From Parietichytrium sp. I65-24A (Eukaryota; Sar; Bigyra; Thraustochytrida; Thraustochytriidae): a DNA stretch of 64,000 nt. The first letter of the stretch is position 1. Each line of letters opens with the position of its first letter. Where the stretch lies: positions 62,001 to 126,000 of the forward strand of contig BLSF01000005.1 in assembly GCA_012862575.1 (NCBI GenBank), given 5' to 3'. A program made the translations under genes and the position numbers. The notes under the pieces were generated by a model. That model worked only from the letters and a program-made list of their open reading frames with translations, had not been told where the DNA came from and searched no databases. This document shows positions 61,862 to 64,000 of the stretch, piece after piece.

Positions 61862-64000
61862 TTAGGTTTTGGTCTCTGCCTCAGCGCCAAGGTTGCTTTG
61901 ATCACTCAGAGCAGCAATACTAGGCCGCGCGCCTTTGGCAAATCGGTCAAAGAAGATGGAAATATGCTTCTTCACCTTGCTGATGTCCGCGTTTAACTGG
62001 GGTTTGGATGATGGTGCAGTTGAAAGCTCCGCGGTCGCCTTGGGTGTCTTGGCCAAGGTTGTTCTCAAGAGATGAGTGATGCTGAGATCCGTCATTTCCT
62101 CCCAACCCATTTCAGGGCCATCCATATCCCTGACGGAGGGTGAGAACGCAGAGTAAAGCGTCTCCACGTCTTCCTCTGACAAATGCGCAAACTTGACTTT
62201 CGTGAGCCACAGTATCAGGTGTACGCAAGCAGACAGCTCGCAGCCAAGCATGATCACCTTGGAGTTCTCCTTCCGAAACTGTGCGGCAGCTTTGATGAGC
62301 TGGTCGTGCGTGACCTGCAGCAAAGTATCTAGTCCGCGAAGTGGTGGAGCATTCTTGTCCTTGAACCTCGAGAGCAGCCGTTTCTGAACCAGCCGGTATT
62401 GGTGCGAGCGGTCATTCAAAGCCGACATTGCTTTGGCTTCGCCGACTCGGCTCGCATGGTGCTTGTCCAGTACTGGGAACAGTGTGCTCAACGGTAGTGG
62501 ATCAGGAAAACTGAGCTGCACACCATTCTGTCCAAACTTTTCTCGCAAGCGCATATCGAGCTCCTCTGAGACAAGCCAAAGGTTAGCCATGGCAGCGCCT
62601 TGCAAACGATACCGCCCGCCCGACTTGGAAGCGAGAATAGTGCAGTTTCCGCCACAAAAGTACTCGAATGAAATAACGTTTGAGCCACTACAGGAGGTGC
62701 TTTCTACCAAGTCCTGAGCAATCCCTGGCTGCCGCAGCATGTCGTCAAACAGAACTGGAAGTCGAACAACTTCTTGATCCGTGTCGATCGTAAATTTGAC
62801 GGCGCTGCTCTTCACGGGTACTCGCACTTTTGCTGCAAGACACAGAGGCAGGCGGAGGGCCCCTGTGCTTACCTTCAGAGCGCCTCGTTTTGTCTTAAAT
62901 GTACACGAGATAGCTGCATCTAGACAAGAAGGTACTAAATCATTCTTGACTCTGATTGTCACTTGAAAGGCGACTGGGGTTCCGCCTCTCTTCGATGTAG
63001 ATGACACTCCGCAAAGTTCCGGGATGCCAAACACGCTCTCGGCAGCGACAAACGGCTCGGGGAGCTGAACACTCACTTGCACGTCTCCAGCACTGCCCAT
63101 GCCCTGGTATGCCAAAAAGACTTTCACAGTCAACTGCACAACTTGGCCATCATCCCGATAAGCATATTCTCTCTCCGGGTCCTCAGAGAGTGCGACAGCA
63201 TTGTCATGGGAACTGATCTCGTCCAGCGTTTGGGGCACCTGTGTACGAATGAGTATAGACTCTTCCGCCTCCTCGCTTTTGTTGTTTTCCCTTTCCAGAT
63301 CCCGGTGTAGAGTTCTGATTCGGTCCAGCAACTTGCGGTGTTCGCGATCCAGTTCTTCATACTCCATGTCATCGGCTTGCTTCATCTCGTCGCCTCCAAT
63401 ATTGCTTGCTTTGTTGGAGTTCTCCTTGTCTTTTAGCGAAGCTCCAGCATTCATTACTTTGGCACGATTTGCCTTTGGAACTATTAGGCTGTCCGAGGCG
63501 TCCGTGCCAAGGTATGAGGCAACCACAAGACCATCGTCCGAAAATGTGAGAATTACGCCTTCCACGTCCCCGACTTTGGCAACGCGAGCTGCGACTGGCA
63601 AGTGGCGAGTCATTGAGGCGTTCCAAACAAGGCGAAACTCTTTGTAAATCGACACTTGGCCAGACTCCGAGCAGACAAGGAGATTCTGCGAGAGCGGGGT
63701 TCCGTCGTCTTCCTTTCCTGGGGGCGGGAGAATAGGCAGCGGCCAACAGCACATAGGATTGCAGCCCACCTCGAGCTTTGTATGCGTCTTCACCTGTCCT
63801 CGCTCGGTAAGGCAATACACAGAGCGGTCAGAGAGGATGATGATATCCACTTGGGTTGCGCTGAGGCCCTTGGAAAACCGTCCGCTAGCAACATCCAATA
63901 TTTGCTCGCCAACTGTGAAAGTCCAGTCTGTTTGTATGGCCGGGCTCTTTTGAGCCTGGGAGACCACCCTGGACGTTGAACCTGCTAAGATCTGATATTT
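61862..64000 (-). CDS. BBS9: BBS9 (PTHB1), 5' part outside the window
   Basis: A subunit of the BBSome, the coat that moves membrane proteins along cilia. 712 codons are present and the frame remains open to the window edge (KYQILAGSTSRVV...), so the gene continues to the right. Matches to human BBS9: KYQILA (human YKYQVLA), TDWTFTVGEQILDV (human VDWTLNIGEQALDI), LTFSDDGLVVASYLGTD (human VTLSDDGHLQCSYLGTD), YRLVQKRLLSRFKDKNAPPL (human FRAIQRRLLARFKDKTPAPL), and QLNADISKVKKHISIFFDRF near the C-terminus. The N-terminal propeller, about 240 residues in human BBS9, is missing here because of the edge. One Lys/Glu-rich linker with an EELDREHRKLLDRIRTLHRD coiled coil is family-typical. Together with the STIL-like gene it implies cilia. 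Confidence 0.95.
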   Translation of the reverse strand, partial: KYQILAGSTSRVVSQAQKSPAIQTDWTFTVGEQILDVASGRFSKGLSATQVDIIILSDRSVYCLTERGQVKTHTKLEVGCNPMCCWPLPILPPPGKEDDGTPLSQNLLVCSESGQVSIYKEFRLVWNASMTRHLPVAARVAKVGDVEGVILTFSDDGLVVASYLGTDASDSLIVPKANRAKVMNAGASLKDKENSNKASNIGGDEMKQADDMEYEELDREHRKLLDRIRTLHRDLERENNKSEEAEESILIRTQVPQTLDEISSHDNAVALSEDPEREYAYRDDGQVVQLTVKVFLAYQGMGSAGDVQVSVQLPEPFVAAESVFGIPELCGVSSTSKRGGTPVAFQVTIRVKNDLVPSCLDAAISCTFKTKRGALKVSTGALRLPLCLAAKVRVPVKSSAVKFTIDTDQEVVRLPVLFDDMLRQPGIAQDLVESTSCSGSNVISFEYFCGGNCTILASKSGGRYRLQGAAMANLWLVSEELDMRLREKFGQNGVQLSFPDPLPLSTLFPVLDKHHASRVGEAKAMSALNDRSHQYRLVQKRLLSRFKDKNAPPLRGLDTLLQVTHDQLIKAAAQFRKENSKVIMLGCELSACVHLILWLTKVKFAHLSEEDVETLYSAFSPSVRDMDGPEMGWEEMTDLSITHLLRTTLAKTPKATAELSTAPSSKPQLNADISKVKKHISIFFDRFAKGARPSIAALSDQSNLGAEAETKT

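Overview
The window is nuclear DNA of a protist that very probably makes a flagellum. Genes are dense and mostly uninterrupted. I resolve six spliceosomal introns plus one 11-nt microexon, all GT-AG (70-201 nt). All three standard stop codons are used, so the code is standard. The gene mix is a cilium/centriole set (STIL-like protein, BBS9, short Sfi1-like protein, kinesin-14), seven-transmembrane RGS proteins, RCC1-like surface proteins, an ADAM-type metalloprotease, an AP2-domain protein and selenocysteine synthase. It fits a heterotrophic stramenopile of the labyrinthulomycete/thraustochytrid type best, but that is an inference from gene families and not proven. LAYOUT. 0-6.2 kb: STIL-like centriole protein (+), converging on an ER-retained (KDEL) protein of unknown function (-) and a bacterial family I.5-like lipase (-). 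7.7-13.2 kb: two type I membrane proteins built of RCC1-like repeats (-). 16-20.7 kb: tandem paralogues of a 7TM-RGS receptor-like protein (+). 20.7-27 kb: AP2-domain protein (-), ethylmalonyl-CoA decarboxylase (ECHDC1-like) with a microexon (+), and a kelch protein with TPRs inserted in its propeller (-). 28-33.6 kb: ABCB-type half transporter (+) facing a 1130-residue ADAM-like protease (-). 36-39 kb: ITP pyrophosphatase (-), Sfi1-like protein (+), lipocalin (+) followed by a decayed copy of its own 3' end. 40.7-49.1 kb: predicted myristoylated CaMK-type kinase (+), SLC19-like vitamin transporter (-), WD40 protein (-), two tandem metallo-beta-lactamase-fold paralogues (-). 51.2-55 kb: HIT protein (+), sulfotransferase (-), acyl-CoA synthetase (-). 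56.4-64 kb: kinesin-14 (+), SepSecS (+), and BBS9 (-), which runs off the right edge. Most convergent neighbours are separated by only about 95-400 bp, while upstream (5') intergenic spaces are about 0.7-2.9 kb and hold microsatellites and a recurrent 11-mer ACTCACAGTCA. HOW THE GENES RELATE. No operon or single pathway is visible. The strongest theme is centriole, cilium and microtubule function (STIL-like, Sfi1-like, kinesin-14, BBS9). A second is cell-surface sensing and processing (7TM-RGS pair, RCC1-repeat proteins, ADAM protease). A third is fatty-acyl and lipid metabolism (lipase, ECHDC1, acyl-CoA synthetase, lipocalin). Several open frames begin at non-ATG codons; where that happened I moved the start to the first sensible in-frame ATG and say so in the entry.
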